DNA from: Bradyrhizobium amphicarpaeae
GTDB lineage: Bacteria > Pseudomonadota > Alphaproteobacteria > Rhizobiales > Xanthobacteraceae
Direction of reading: 5' to 3'
Length of the DNA stretch: 64,000 bases
NCBI RefSeq assembly: GCF_002266435.3
Contig: NZ_CP029426.2
Coordinates: 4,308,001 to 4,372,000, forward strand
The notes below the pieces were generated by a model. That model did no database searches. It was not told the origin of the DNA and was given only the letters and a program-made list of their open reading frames with translations. Below, piece by piece: positions 1-10,958 of the stretch; position 1 is the first letter of the stretch; each line of letters starts with the position of its first letter. The position numbers and the translations under genes were made by a program.

Positions 1-301
1 CGTCAAGCAGATGGCCGCGGCGCCACGCGGCACAGTCGTGGTGATCGACTATCTGCAACTGCTCGACCAGCGGCGGGAAAACCCCGACCTCTCCGTTCAG
101 GTCCGTGCGCTGAAATCGTTCGCACGCGACAAGGGGCTGATCGTCGTCTTCATCTCGCAGATCGACCGGTCCTACAATCCCGCAGTCAAGCCCTGCCCGG
201 ATCTCGACGATGTCCGGTTGCCGAATCCGCTCGACCTGACGCTGTTCGACAAGACGTGCTTCCTGAACAATTCCGAAGTCCAGTTCCGGGACGCAAGCTG
301 A
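1..301 (+). CDS. DnaB-like helicase, C-terminal part (5' end outside window)
   Basis: The open frame runs in from before base 1 and ends with TGA at 299-301. The visible ~99 residues contain VVVIDYLQLLD, which matches the Walker B strand of DnaB/RecA-fold helicases, followed by a strand ending FISQIDR, the usual position of the H3/sensor segment. A DnaB-type ATPase normally couples NTP hydrolysis to DNA unwinding in the cytoplasm. The protein ends soon after the core, so it is likelier a stand-alone DnaB-C-like helicase than the full replicative enzyme. The N-terminal part and Walker A are not visible. A hairpin follows the stop. Confidence 0.7.
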   Translation, partial: VKQMAAAPRGTVVVIDYLQLLDQRRENPDLSVQVRALKSFARDKGLIVVFISQIDRSYNPAVKPCPDLDDVRLPNPLDLTLFDKTCFLNNSEVQFRDAS

Positions 302-308
302 CGCTCAG

Positions 309-336
309 GCCGCGGGTGAGATGGCTCACCCGCGGC
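309..336. terminator. Inverted repeat between convergent genes
   Basis: Perfect 12-bp arms (GCCGCGGGTGAG and its complement) flank a 4-base loop. The repeat sits between the helicase stop and the tautomerase stop on the other strand. The position suggests a shared terminator, but there is no strong T-run. Confidence 0.6.
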
Positions 337-344
337 TTGCAGCC

Positions 345-767
345 TCACGCCGCAGCTAGCGACACGTCGAGCTTGCCGGCGATGTAGCGGCGCTCCTGGG
401 TGAGGCCGCCAAAACCGTAGGCGTCGCCCTTGACCTCGTCGACATGCAGATAGGTCTCGGGATGCAGCGGCCCCAGGATCTCGGCCATGCGCTTGAACAT
501 GGCGGCAAGATAAGCGGCCTTCTCGTCCTTGGTGTTGGTGCCCTCGGTGACGTGGATGTCGATCCAGTAGCTGGAGAGATTCTGCTCGGCGAGCGACTTG
601 CCGCCGGCGAACCAGTCGCCGGCCTCGACCGACTTCACGATGATGGCGGTCACCTTGGGATCCTTGTGCAGGATCCTTGCGGTGAGCTCGGACACGGCGT
701 TGGCGATGTCGGCCTTCAACGAGGGAGACTGGCGGGACGAAGTGTAGGACACGGTGATCAGGGGCAT
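345..767 (-). CDS. 4-oxalocrotonate tautomerase-family protein
   Basis: This 140-residue protein begins MPLITVSY, placing the catalytic N-terminal proline (Pro1 after Met removal) typical of the tautomerase superfamily (4-OT/MIF fold). The family interconverts keto and enol forms of small acids using Pro1 as general base. The length is about twice that of a classic 4-OT subunit, as in the tandem or MIF-like branch. The start is supported by GGAGAG seven bases upstream. It is divergent from a LysR regulator, and a LysR-type operator lies between the two. Substrate unknown; the fold assignment is solid, the physiological role is not. Confidence 0.8.
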   Translation of the reverse strand: MPLITVSYTSSRQSPSLKADIANAVSELTARILHKDPKVTAIIVKSVEAGDWFAGGKSLAEQNLSSYWIDIHVTEGTNTKDEKAAYLAAMFKRMAEILGPLHPETYLHVDEVKGDAYGFGGLTQERRYIAGKLDVSLAAA

Positions 768-840
768 GGTGGCTCTCCTCGAGTTGCAGCGCGGGATTTG
801 CGCGGCGTTGATGAGAAGCTAGACCTCCTCCTGTCATTTT

Positions 841-863
841 GGTATCTTATCTCTGTTGATACC
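841..863. promoter_or_regulatory. Probable LysR operator (T-N11-A type)
   Basis: GGTATC, an 11-base spacer, then GATACC form a perfect 6-bp inverted repeat. This matches the T-N11-A layout known for LysR-family binding sites. It lies 17 bp upstream of the LysR gene and 74 bp upstream of the divergent tautomerase gene, so it could serve autoregulation and activation at once. Confidence 0.65.
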
Positions 864-880
864 AGTGATAACTATTCATA

Positions 881-1735
881 ATGACAGCCACTCTCGACAT
901 CGCCACGGTCAAAGCCTTCCTGCTGGTCGCCGAGCTCCAGAGCTTTACCCGCGCCGCGGAAGCGCTCGGCACCACGCAGGCCGCGGTCAGCCTCAAGCTG
1001 CAGCGGCTGGAGACATTGCTGGCAAGACGCCTGGTCGAACGCTCGCCGCGCGCGGTCCGGCTCACCTCCGACGGCGCCAGCTTCCTCGATCGCGCCCGCG
1101 CGCTGATGGCGGCGCATGACCGCGCGCTGTCGGGCGAGGCCCCCGCCTCGCAGTCGCTCTCGCTGGGCATCTCCGACCACGCCGCCGGACCCGAACTGGT
1201 GCCGCTGCTGGAGCGCCTGCACGCGATGTCGTCGAACCTCACCCTTGCCGTGACCATCGGCTTCTCGCGGGAGATGCAGGATGCCTATGATGCGGGCGAA
1301 CTGGATGCCGTGATCGTGCGTCAGGAAGGCAGCCGCCGCGGCGGCGAGAAGCTGACCGAGGACGAGTTCGGCTGGTTCGCGTCGCGCCGCTTCACGCTGC
1401 CCAAGGGCGAAGCGCTGCCGCTTGCGACCCTCGCCCCGCCCTGCGGCGTCCGCGCGATTGCCGTGCGCGCGCTCGACAAGGCTGGCCTCACCTGGCGCGA
1501 GCGCTTTGTCGGCGGCGGCGTCACGGCGGTGGTGGCGGCCGCGCTGGCCGGACTCGCCATCGCGCCGCTGGCTCGGCGGATTGCACCGGCGGGACTCGTC
1601 GACATCGGGCCAGCGCACAAGCTGCCGAAGCTCGGAAGCTCCAAGGTGATGCTGCATTCGAAGGTCAGCGATCCCGCGAAGCTTGCGGCCCTGCGCGCGG
1701 TGGCGGCGACGTTCCGGAGCGCTGCGGCCGCCTGA
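881..1735 (+). CDS. LysR-family transcriptional regulator
   Basis: 284 residues. The N-terminal winged helix-turn-helix (about residues 1-60) contains the LysR-type stretch FTRAAEALGTTQAAVSLKLQRLE. A substrate-binding co-inducer domain follows (residues ~90-280) and is fairly short. The family regulates mostly divergent genes in response to a small ligand. Here the divergent partner is a tautomerase-family gene and a T-N11-A palindrome lies in the shared promoter. No clear Shine-Dalgarno precedes the ATG, so the message may have a very short leader. Ligand not deducible. Confidence 0.88.
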   Translation: MTATLDIATVKAFLLVAELQSFTRAAEALGTTQAAVSLKLQRLETLLARRLVERSPRAVRLTSDGASFLDRARALMAAHDRALSGEAPASQSLSLGISDHAAGPELVPLLERLHAMSSNLTLAVTIGFSREMQDAYDAGELDAVIVRQEGSRRGGEKLTEDEFGWFASRRFTLPKGEALPLATLAPPCGVRAIAVRALDKAGLTWRERFVGGGVTAVVAAALAGLAIAPLARRIAPAGLVDIGPAHKLPKLGSSKVMLHSKVSDPAKLAALRAVAATFRSAAAA

Positions 1736-1921
1736 TACCTCACAGGATCGCCTCGAACGCGCCGCGCCTGCGCTGGCGGCGGCCGAGTTCCTCGAAGACC
1801 GCTCCCTTGTCAAGTTGGCCTCCTCGCGTATACGGAGGGGGATCTTTGCCCAAAAATGTTCCAACGTCGGGGAACCATCTCGCCCTTGCGGCGTTTGCCC
1901 CCGTTGAGGCAGGGTCCGGGA

Positions 1922-3442
1922 ATGGTCGAAAAATTCAGTCAGCAGAGGGACTTGTTCGAGAGCGAGCGTAGTTTCCGGCTGTTGGTTGAGGGAGTTGCGG
2001 ACTACGCCCTCTATATGCTCGATCCCAAGGGGATCATCACCAGCTGGAACATCGGCGGCGAGCGCATCAAGGGCTACTCGCCAAACGAGATCCTCGGCCA
2101 GCATTTCTCCCGCTTCTATACCGAGACCGACCGCGCCAACGGCAAGCCGGCCCGTGCGCTCGGCATCGCCAGGGAAAAGGGGCGCTACGAGGAGGAAGGC
2201 TGGCGGGTCCGCAAGGACGGCACCTTCTTCTGGGCAAGCGTGGTGATCGACCCGATCTACGAGGGCGGCGAGTTGGTCGGCTTCGCCAAGATCACGCGCG
2301 ACATTACCGAACGCCGCAATACGCAGCTCAAGCTCGAGGCGATGCAGAAGCAGCTCGCCGAGTCCCAGAAGTTCGATGCGCTGGGACAGCTCACCGGTGG
2401 GGTCGCCCACGACTTCAACAACCTGCTGATGATCATCAGCGGCAGCCTGCACATGCTGAAGCGGGGCGCCGACGACCCGGCCAAGCTTCAGCGCGCGATC
2501 TCGGCGATCGAGACCGCCACCAAGCGCGGCGCGGCGCTCACCAACCAGCTCCTCACCTTCGCGCGGCGGCAGAGCGTCAATCCGCAGGCGATCGATTTCG
2601 CCGAACGCATCGCGGCGATCCGCGAGGTGCTCGATGCCGGCGTCGGCAGCTCCGTGCGCCTGACCTTCGATATCGGCCGCGACGTCTGGCCACTCAAGAC
2701 CGACGCCTCGGAACTCGAGACCGCGCTGCTCAATCTCGTCATCAATGCCCGCGACGCGATGCCCGACGGCGGCACGGTGACGATCGCCGCGCGCAATGTC
2801 GCGCTGGACGAGGCACCGCTCGCCGGCGACTTCGTCGCAATCGACGTCACCGACACCGGGTTCGGTATTCCCTCCGACGTGCTCGGCAAGATCTTCGAGC
2901 CGTTCTTCACCACCAAGCCGATCGGAAAAGGCACCGGCCTCGGCCTGTCCCAGGTCCACGGCTTCGCCCACCAGGCCGGCGGCACGGTGAGGGTCGCAAG
3001 CGAGCTCGGCAACGGCACGACCTTCACCATCCTGCTGCCGCGCGGGAACGAAGCCCCATCACAAGAGATGGCGGCAGAACCGGCGTTCCACGGCAGCGGC
3101 ACAGTCTTGCTGGTGGAGGACAATCCGGACGTCGCGGTCGTCAGCATCGGCCTGCTGGAACAGCTCGGCTACCAGGTGCGCCGGGTCGCGGACGCCGAAG
3201 CCGCCTTGCGTGAGATCGAGAGCAACGGCGTCGACTTCGTGTTCTCCGACATCGTCATGCCCGGCAAGATGGACGGCCTCACCCTCGCCCATCATCTCCG
3301 CGAGATCCGCCCTGGCCTGCCGATCCTGCTCGCCACCGGCTACAGCGAGGTCGCCGCCGGCGTGCGCGGCGATTTTCCGATCCTCCGCAAGCCCTACGAA
3401 ATCCACGAACTCAGCGAGGCGATCGCCAAGCTGCCAAGGTGA
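1922..3442 (+). CDS. PAS hybrid histidine kinase with C-terminal receiver
   Basis: 506 residues from the ATG at 1922; an in-frame ATG exists at 1856 but adds a non-conserved arginine/proline-rich leader. Order of domains: PAS (~15-130), HisKA with GGVAHDFNNLL (phospho-His 163), HATPase with LVINARDAM, DTGFGIP and GTGLGLSQVHG, then a receiver with FVFSDIVMPG (phospho-Asp 443). There is no membrane segment, so it is a cytoplasmic sensor. The HDFNNLL box puts it in the same kinase subclass as the protein at 8455-10923. Output partner and signal are unknown; no response regulator gene is adjacent. Confidence 0.87.
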   Translation: MVEKFSQQRDLFESERSFRLLVEGVADYALYMLDPKGIITSWNIGGERIKGYSPNEILGQHFSRFYTETDRANGKPARALGIAREKGRYEEEGWRVRKDGTFFWASVVIDPIYEGGELVGFAKITRDITERRNTQLKLEAMQKQLAESQKFDALGQLTGGVAHDFNNLLMIISGSLHMLKRGADDPAKLQRAISAIETATKRGAALTNQLLTFARRQSVNPQAIDFAERIAAIREVLDAGVGSSVRLTFDIGRDVWPLKTDASELETALLNLVINARDAMPDGGTVTIAARNVALDEAPLAGDFVAIDVTDTGFGIPSDVLGKIFEPFFTTKPIGKGTGLGLSQVHGFAHQAGGTVRVASELGNGTTFTILLPRGNEAPSQEMAAEPAFHGSGTVLLVEDNPDVAVVSIGLLEQLGYQVRRVADAEAALREIESNGVDFVFSDIVMPGKMDGLTLAHHLREIRPGLPILLATGYSEVAAGVRGDFPILRKPYEIHELSEAIAKLPR

Positions 3443-3464
3443 GGTTCTCGAGAGGTGAACCCTT

Positions 3465-3558
3465 CGTAGGGTGGGCAAAGCGAAGCGTGCCCACCATCTC
3501 ATAACGACCGCGAAAATCATGGTGGGCACGGCGCAAGTGCGCCTTTGCCCACCCTACG
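3465..3558. repeat. Dispersed palindromic repeat (GTAGGGTGGGCAAAG type)
   Basis: CGTAGGGTGGGCAAAG at the left end is matched by its exact complement at the right end. GTGCCCACCAT and ATGGTGGGCAC form inner arms, giving a long interrupted hairpin. I recall very similar elements scattered between genes in Bradyrhizobium genomes. It may double as a terminator between the convergent kinase and acylphosphatase genes. Confidence 0.75.
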
Positions 3559-3616
3559 AGACCGGCTTGGCTGCTCGGCATTTGCCACTCCCACGTGGCC
3601 GACGCACAGACAGCAC

Positions 3617-3916
3617 CTACAGCGTCGGCAACACCGAAAACGCTTCCCCTGCCCGGCGCAGGTTCAGCTCATCCGCGCTCGCCGTCTCGCTCGTCACACT
3701 GTCCACGCGCGAGGACGGCGGGCCGTGGCGGCACAGCGCGACCATGTCGGCGACGTGCTTCGGCGCGCCCGCGAACAGCGCTTCGACGCAGCCGTCGCGG
3801 CGATTGCGCACCCAGCCTTCGAGGCCGCACGCAGTCGCCTGATACTCGACCCAGGCCCGGTAGCCGACGCCCTGCACGCGCCCGCGGATCATGACCTGGA
3901 GGATCGCCCGGCTCAT
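3617..3916 (-). CDS. acyP: Acylphosphatase
   Basis: A 99-residue protein with the family signature GRVQGVGYR near the N-terminus and GWVRNRRDG further on. These supply the catalytic arginine (in GVGYR) and asparagine (in VRN). Acylphosphatase hydrolyses the carboxyl-phosphate bond of acyl phosphates in the cytoplasm. Its length is typical. Its start overlaps the stop of the upstream oxaloacetate decarboxylase-type gene by four bases (ATGA), so the two are translationally coupled. Confidence 0.9.
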   Translation of the reverse strand: MSRAILQVMIRGRVQGVGYRAWVEYQATACGLEGWVRNRRDGCVEALFAGAPKHVADMVALCRHGPPSSRVDSVTSETASADELNLRRAGEAFSVLPTL

Positions 3917-4779
3917 TTCTTCAGCCCGAGAAAGTCGGCGCTGCGCGCCTTGACCTCGGCCTCCCGCATGACACGGTTGGTCAGGTCCGCCGACGGCAAT
4001 CCCTTCAGCGCCTTCGGCGCCGTGCCTTCGCGCAACGCCTTCTGGGTCTCGTAGACGGCCTGCGTCGCCGCCGCGATCGGCGCGTGGCCCTGAAGCGCGA
4101 TGCGCACGCGCTGGCTGGCGAGATAGTCGAGCGTATTCAACTCGTCGGGCGCACCACCGAGCACGATGGGAAGACGCGTTGCAGAGGCGATCGCCTCGAG
4201 CTCGGCGCGCGACTTGATTCCGGTGAAGAACAGCGCATCGACGCCCGTCGCCTCATACGCCTTGGCACGTTTGATCGCATCCTCGATCGAGGTGATCGAG
4301 GCAGCCCCCGTGCGCCCAATGATGACCAGCGAAGGATCGTTGCGGCCATCGAGCGCCGCCTTCATCTTGCCGACGCCTTCCTCGAGCGAAATCAGCTGCG
4401 CCTTTGCCTCACCGAAAGCCGCCGGCAGCAGCGTGTCCTCGATGGTGAGGCCGGAAGCGCCCGCCGCCTCCAGCTCCTGCACCGTACGGCGCACATTGAG
4501 CGCATTGCCATAGCCGTGGTCGGCATCGACCAGCACCGGCAGCACTGAGGCGCGCGACATCCGCCGCATCTGCTCGCAAAGCTCGGTAAGCGTGATCAGC
4601 GTGATATCGGGATCGCCGAGCACCGCAAGTGAAGCGACCGAGCCGCCGAACATGCCGAGCGGAAAGCCGAGATCCTCGGCGATGCGGATCGAGATCGCGT
4701 CATAGACCGAGCCGGGATGGACGCAAGCCGGGCCCGACAGGATGAGGCGCAGTTTCTCGCGGCGGGACCGAAAGGCCAT
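3913..4779 (-). CDS. Isocitrate lyase/PEP mutase-superfamily enzyme, probable oxaloacetate decarboxylase
   Basis: 288 residues from the ATG at 4779; longer readings run into an upstream repeat and are rejected. The (beta/alpha)8 barrel signature DADHGYGN, with VHPGSVYDA before it and [10 protein letters not shown] after, matches the non-lyase branch of the superfamily. The isocitrate lyase KKCGH loop is absent. Length and motifs fit the oxaloacetate decarboxylase subgroup, which makes pyruvate and CO2 from oxaloacetate with a divalent metal. Other C-C cleaving activities remain possible. It is coupled to acylphosphatase downstream and follows an acyl-CoA carboxylase gene on the same strand after a repeat. 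Confidence 0.75.
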   Translation of the reverse strand: MAFRSRREKLRLILSGPACVHPGSVYDAISIRIAEDLGFPLGMFGGSVASLAVLGDPDITLITLTELCEQMRRMSRASVLPVLVDADHGYGNALNVRRTVQELEAAGASGLTIEDTLLPAAFGEAKAQLISLEEGVGKMKAALDGRNDPSLVIIGRTGAASITSIEDAIKRAKAYEATGVDALFFTGIKSRAELEAIASATRLPIVLGGAPDELNTLDYLASQRVRIALQGHAPIAAATQAVYETQKALREGTAPKALKGLPSADLTNRVMREAEVKARSADFLGLKK

Positions 4780-4825
4780 GGTGCTTTCTTTCTCTTGGGA
4801 CCGAAGCCGCAGCTCCAATCTCCGG

Positions 4826-4907
4826 CATTGCGAGCGTAGCGAAGCAATCCAGAAATGCATCCACTGAGACAACTGGATTGCTTCGTCGCCAAGGGCTCCT
4901 CGCAATG
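4826..4907. repeat. Dispersed palindromic repeat (CATTGCGAG...GCAATG type)
   Basis: CATTGCGAG and AGCAATCCAG on the left pair with CTGGATTGCTTCG and CTCGCAATG on the right, around a short AT-richer loop. This is an imperfect ~80-bp palindrome in the gap between two minus-strand genes. I recall elements with this wording as very common in Bradyrhizobium intergenic DNA. Confidence 0.75.
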
Positions 4908-4944
4908 ACGGTGTTCGTGGAACCCAGCGAGGCCCCACTCACAC

Positions 4945-6960
<2,016 letters not shown>

Positions 6961-7147
6961 GCTTTTCTTGAATCTCGACCTTGGGCGGGACCCTTCCCTG
7001 GCCGTTGGGGCCTATGGGGGACGGGCCGTGTGGCTCCCGTGGTACATCAAAATCGGCAGGAGGCAACGGTCTAAATCCGTGCCATCTGGCGTACCACCGC
7101 AAGACCGAAATGGGCCCGGGAACGGGGCTGGCGGCGCCCCGGGGGCC

Positions 7148-8230
7148 CTACCCCTTCGTGGTCATGGAGGCCGATTTGGCCACGTCCCGAACCAGGCCGT
7201 GAATGAAGTCCAGCTTGGCGACCACGGCCTGCGACAGGATGAAGGGATAAAGGTCGCGCGCGCCCATGGCACGGTTGACGCTGTTCATGGCGAACGTGAA
7301 GGGCAGCCATGCGTCAATGAGCGCCTGGACGTCCCTGGCCTCGTAGGGATTGAACCGAATGCGCGCCGTCAACTCCCCGTCGCGGTCGATCTTGGGCCGC
7401 ACCTCCATGCCGAACTCGCCGGCCATCTCCAGGGTGTCGACGATGTGGAGGTAGTGCGCCCAGGTCTCGGCGAAATCTTCCCAGGGATGCATGGTGGCGT
7501 AGGCCGAGACGTAGTTCTGCTGCCAGTCCGGCGGCGCGCCTTCGGCATAGTGGCGCTGCAGGGCCTCACCGTAATCAGTGGAATCGTCGCCGAATACCGC
7601 GCGGCATTCCTCGAGCTTGCCGCCGTCGCGGACCAGTACATCCCAAAAATAGTGCCCGACCTCATGGCGGAAATGTCCGAGCAGCGTTCGATAGGGCTCT
7701 CCCATCTCGAGCCTGCGCCGCTCGCGCTCGATCTCGTCGGTCTCGGTCAGCGCGATCGTGATCAGACCGTTGTCGTGGCCGGTGAGGACCTTCTCCCCGC
7801 TGTTGGGATCGTCGGCCAGGAAATGAAAGATCAGGCCATGCTCGGGATCCTCTTGCCGGGTCCGGAGCGGCAGCTTCCAGCGGATCAGGGAGTAGAACAG
7901 GCGGTGTTTCGCCACCTCCAGCTCGCGCCAGCCGGCAAGCTGGGCGGGATCGGACAGATCCGGCACGATGCCGTTGTGACGACAGGCGCGGCAATAACCG
8001 GTGGTATCGCCTGCGTCCGTCAGCCAGTTGCAGGCATCGTACTCGGCATTCCGGCACAGCATCCGGCTTTCGCCCTTGTCGGCCAAAATCTTCCAGGCCT
8101 CGCCGTCGGGCTCGATCGCCGACATCGTCTCCTTTTCCGGCAGGAAGGCGACCTGATGGCCGCATCGTTCGCAGGCACGGTTCTCGAAATAGAGAACGTT
8201 GCCGCAGGCCTGGCAGACAAAGAGCTTCAA
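7148..8230 (-). CDS. Putative zinc-binding metallopeptidase with N-terminal zinc ribbons
   Basis: 360 residues starting at a TTG (8228-8230) with GAGG upstream; there is no ATG closer to the conserved start. Two four-cysteine sets (C6, C9, C20, C23 and C59, C67, C80, C83) look like zinc ribbons. HEVGH at 189-193 is a zincin active-site motif, followed by YFWD. This matches the family annotated as putative zinc-binding peptidases common in proteobacteria. There is no signal peptide, so it is probably cytoplasmic. Substrate unknown. Confidence 0.75.
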   Translation of the reverse strand: MKLFVCQACGNVLYFENRACERCGHQVAFLPEKETMSAIEPDGEAWKILADKGESRMLCRNAEYDACNWLTDAGDTTGYCRACRHNGIVPDLSDPAQLAGWRELEVAKHRLFYSLIRWKLPLRTRQEDPEHGLIFHFLADDPNSGEKVLTGHDNGLITIALTETDEIERERRRLEMGEPYRTLLGHFRHEVGHYFWDVLVRDGGKLEECRAVFGDDSTDYGEALQRHYAEGAPPDWQQNYVSAYATMHPWEDFAETWAHYLHIVDTLEMAGEFGMEVRPKIDRDGELTARIRFNPYEARDVQALIDAWLPFTFAMNSVNRAMGARDLYPFILSQAVVAKLDFIHGLVRDVAKSASMTTKG

Positions 8231-8454
8231 GATCTATCCTCTTCGGAAACGGAGCCTTCATAAAGGCATTGGTGGCGCCTCGCGAAGACGCGCTTGCCGG
8301 CCGATCGTTCCAGTTTTCGGAACAAATTGCCGGACGCGGCGTTTCATTCTACGCATCGCCGCATGTTCAGTGGCGTCTTTCCATACCAATCCCTTTAAAC
8401 AATGGCCATCGCGCTCCGTCTGTGTGAATATCGCTCCGGCACGTGCGCTTCCGC

Positions 8455-10923
8455 ATGACAACGGCCGACGCCTTGAACGATCCCTTGCCCGAGACCCTCG
8501 CCGCCGAAAGGCTGCGCCAACACCTCGAAGACGTCGCCCGCGAGCGCGACAACGCCTATCGCGCGCTGCAGGAGCGCGAGGCCGAGCTGGCGCGCATCCA
8601 GCGCATCGGCAAGGTCGGCGGCGTCGAGGTCGATTTTCGCGAAGGCTTCAAGAACCGCCGCTCGCCCGAATACCTCATCATCCACGGCCTGCCGCCGGAG
8701 GCGGCCGAGGAATCGCACGAGGATTGGGTCAACCGCATCCATTCCGCCGACCGCGACGCCGCCGTCAGGCACTTCCTCGATGCCCTCGCCGACACCAGCG
8801 AAGACTACACCGCCGAGTACCGCATCGTCCGCCCCAAAGACGGCGAGACCCGCTGGATCCGGGTCGTCGCCAAGATCGAGCGCGACCAGGATGGCCGCGC
8901 CATCCGCCTCGTCGGCGCCCATATCGACATCACCGACCAGATGCTCGCGCGCGAGACCCTGCGCGAGAGCGAGGAGCGATTTCGGCTGATCGCCGACAGC
9001 GCGCCGGTGCCGATCTGGGTGACCAAGCTCGATCGCAAACGGTCCTTCGCCAACCAGGCCTATGTCGACTTCGTCGGCCTGCCCTACGACCAGGCCATCG
9101 ACTTCGACTGGCGCAAGGTACTGCATCCCGACGACCTGCCGCACGTGCTGCAGCAATCCGTCCAGGGCGAAGCGTCGCTCAAGCCGTTCGTGCTGGAGGC
9201 GCGTTACAAGAACGCCGGCGGCGAATGGCGCTGGCTTCGCTCGGAATCGCAGCCGCGCTGGGACCCGACCGGCAAGCATATCGGCTTCATCGGCGTCGCC
9301 CACGACATCACCGTCGCCAAGCAGGCCGAGATCGAGCTGCGGCGGCTCAACGAGACGCTGGAAGAGCGCATCGCCGAGCGCACCGCCGAGCTCGAATCCA
9401 ACGAGGCGCGGCTGCGCGCGATCCTGGAGACCAGCAACCAGTATCAGGGCCTGGTCAATCTCAGGGGCGAGCTGCTTTACGCCAACAAGACCGCACTCGA
9501 CGGTATCGGGGCGAGCTCTTCGGATGTCATCGGAAAGCCGTTGTGGGAGACGCCGTGGTTCAGCGCGACGGAGGGCATGGGTGCGCTGGTGCGCGAGGCC
9601 TTCCACACCGTACTGAAGGGCGAAGCCGTGCGGCTGGAGATGCGCCTCCGCCTTCCCGGCGGCGAGCGCGATTTCGACTTCGGCATGCGTCCCGTGCTTG
9701 ATCGCCACGGCAACATCACCGGCGCCGTGCCCGAAGCCGTCGACATCACCGAGCGCCGGCGCGGTGAGGAAGCACTGCGGCAGTCGCAGAAGATGGAGGC
9801 GATCGGCCAGCTCACCGGCGGCGTCGCGCACGACTTCAACAATCTCCTCACCATCATCCGCTCGGCCACCGATTTCCTGCGCCGCCGCGAGCTGCCCGAA
9901 GAGCGCCGCCGCCGCTATGTCGATGCCATCTCCGATACCGTCGAGCGCGCCTCGAAGCTGACCGCTCAGCTGCTGGCGTTCGCGCGCCGGCAGCCGCTGA
10001 AGCCCCAGATCTTCAACGTCGGCAGTCAGGTCGAAGGCGTCGTGCAGCTGGTCCGGCCGCTGGTCGGCGGGCGCATCGACATCGCGGTGGAAATCGACGA
10101 TGCCGAATGCTTCACGGTGGCCGACATCGCCCAGTTCGAGACCGCGCTGATCAACCTCGCCATCAACGCCCGCGATGCCATGGACGGCGAAGGCCGCCTC
10201 GTCATCGCCGTGCGCAAGGTCTCCGGGATTCCGAGCCTGCGGGCGCAATCGGCGCGCGGCGGCGACTACGTCGCGATCTCCGTCACCGATACCGGCAGCG
10301 GCATCGCGCCGGAACATCTCGACGCGATCTTCGAGCCGTTCTTCACCACCAAGGAGGTCGGCAAGGGCACCGGCCTCGGCCTCAGCCAGGCGTTTGGTTT
10401 CGCCAAGCAGTCGGAGGGCGACGTCGCGGTGACGAGCACCCAGGGCAAGGGCGCGACCTTCACCATCTACCTGCCGCAGGCGCAAAGTCCCGCCGCCGAA
10501 AAACAGGCCACGGCACTCACCAGTGAGACCGCGACCACCGGGCGTGGCTATCGCGTGCTCGTGGTCGAGGACAATGACGATGTCGGCCAGTTCTCGACCG
10601 AGCTCCTGGAGGATCTCGGCTATGTCGTTCGCCGCGTCGCCAACGCCAACGCGGCGCTGGCGATCCTCGGCGAGAACGAATTCGCCGTCGATCTCGTGTT
10701 CTCCGACGTCATCATGCCCGGCATGAACGGCGTCGAGCTCGCCGGCATCATCCGCGAGCGCTATCCCGGCCTGCCCGTGGTGCTGACGTCCGGCTACAGC
10801 AACGTGCTCGCCGAGAATGCACATCGCGGTTTCGAATTGATCCAGAAGCCGTATTCGGTGGAATCGCTGTCGCGCATCCTGCGCAAGGCGATCACGGAGA
10901 AGCTGTCGGTGGCGCGGCCATGA
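8455..10923 (+). CDS. Multi-PAS hybrid histidine kinase with receiver
   Basis: 822 residues from the ATG at 8455 (a GTG lies four codons upstream). An N-terminal coiled coil (~15-50) is followed by three PAS/PAC units (~60-160, 170-290, 320-440) with the coiled linker EERIAERTAELESNEARL between the second and third. The kinase core has GGVAHDFNNLL (phospho-His 459), LAINARDAM and GTGLGLSQAFG. The receiver has VFSDVIMPGMNG (phospho-Asp 751). No membrane helix is evident, so it senses an internal signal. It lies 35 bp before another kinase gene on the same strand and could share its message. Confidence 0.87.
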   Translation: MTTADALNDPLPETLAAERLRQHLEDVARERDNAYRALQEREAELARIQRIGKVGGVEVDFREGFKNRRSPEYLIIHGLPPEAAEESHEDWVNRIHSADRDAAVRHFLDALADTSEDYTAEYRIVRPKDGETRWIRVVAKIERDQDGRAIRLVGAHIDITDQMLARETLRESEERFRLIADSAPVPIWVTKLDRKRSFANQAYVDFVGLPYDQAIDFDWRKVLHPDDLPHVLQQSVQGEASLKPFVLEARYKNAGGEWRWLRSESQPRWDPTGKHIGFIGVAHDITVAKQAEIELRRLNETLEERIAERTAELESNEARLRAILETSNQYQGLVNLRGELLYANKTALDGIGASSSDVIGKPLWETPWFSATEGMGALVREAFHTVLKGEAVRLEMRLRLPGGERDFDFGMRPVLDRHGNITGAVPEAVDITERRRGEEALRQSQKMEAIGQLTGGVAHDFNNLLTIIRSATDFLRRRELPEERRRRYVDAISDTVERASKLTAQLLAFARRQPLKPQIFNVGSQVEGVVQLVRPLVGGRIDIAVEIDDAECFTVADIAQFETALINLAINARDAMDGEGRLVIAVRKVSGIPSLRAQSARGGDYVAISVTDTGSGIAPEHLDAIFEPFFTTKEVGKGTGLGLSQAFGFAKQSEGDVAVTSTQGKGATFTIYLPQAQSPAAEKQATALTSETATTGRGYRVLVVEDNDDVGQFSTELLEDLGYVVRRVANANAALAILGENEFAVDLVFSDVIMPGMNGVELAGIIRERYPGLPVVLTSGYSNVLAENAHRGFELIQKPYSVESLSRILRKAITEKLSVARP

Positions 10924-10958
10924 GCGGCAGATTTTCAGCCATCCGCGTTCCCTAGCGC

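Noticed and set aside
872..2971. Long open frame on the minus strand across the LysR and kinase genes
   Set aside because: High GC sequence often leaves long antisense frames open. Its translation is full of Arg, Ala, Asp and Gly repeats with no domain, while the plus-strand genes have clear families.
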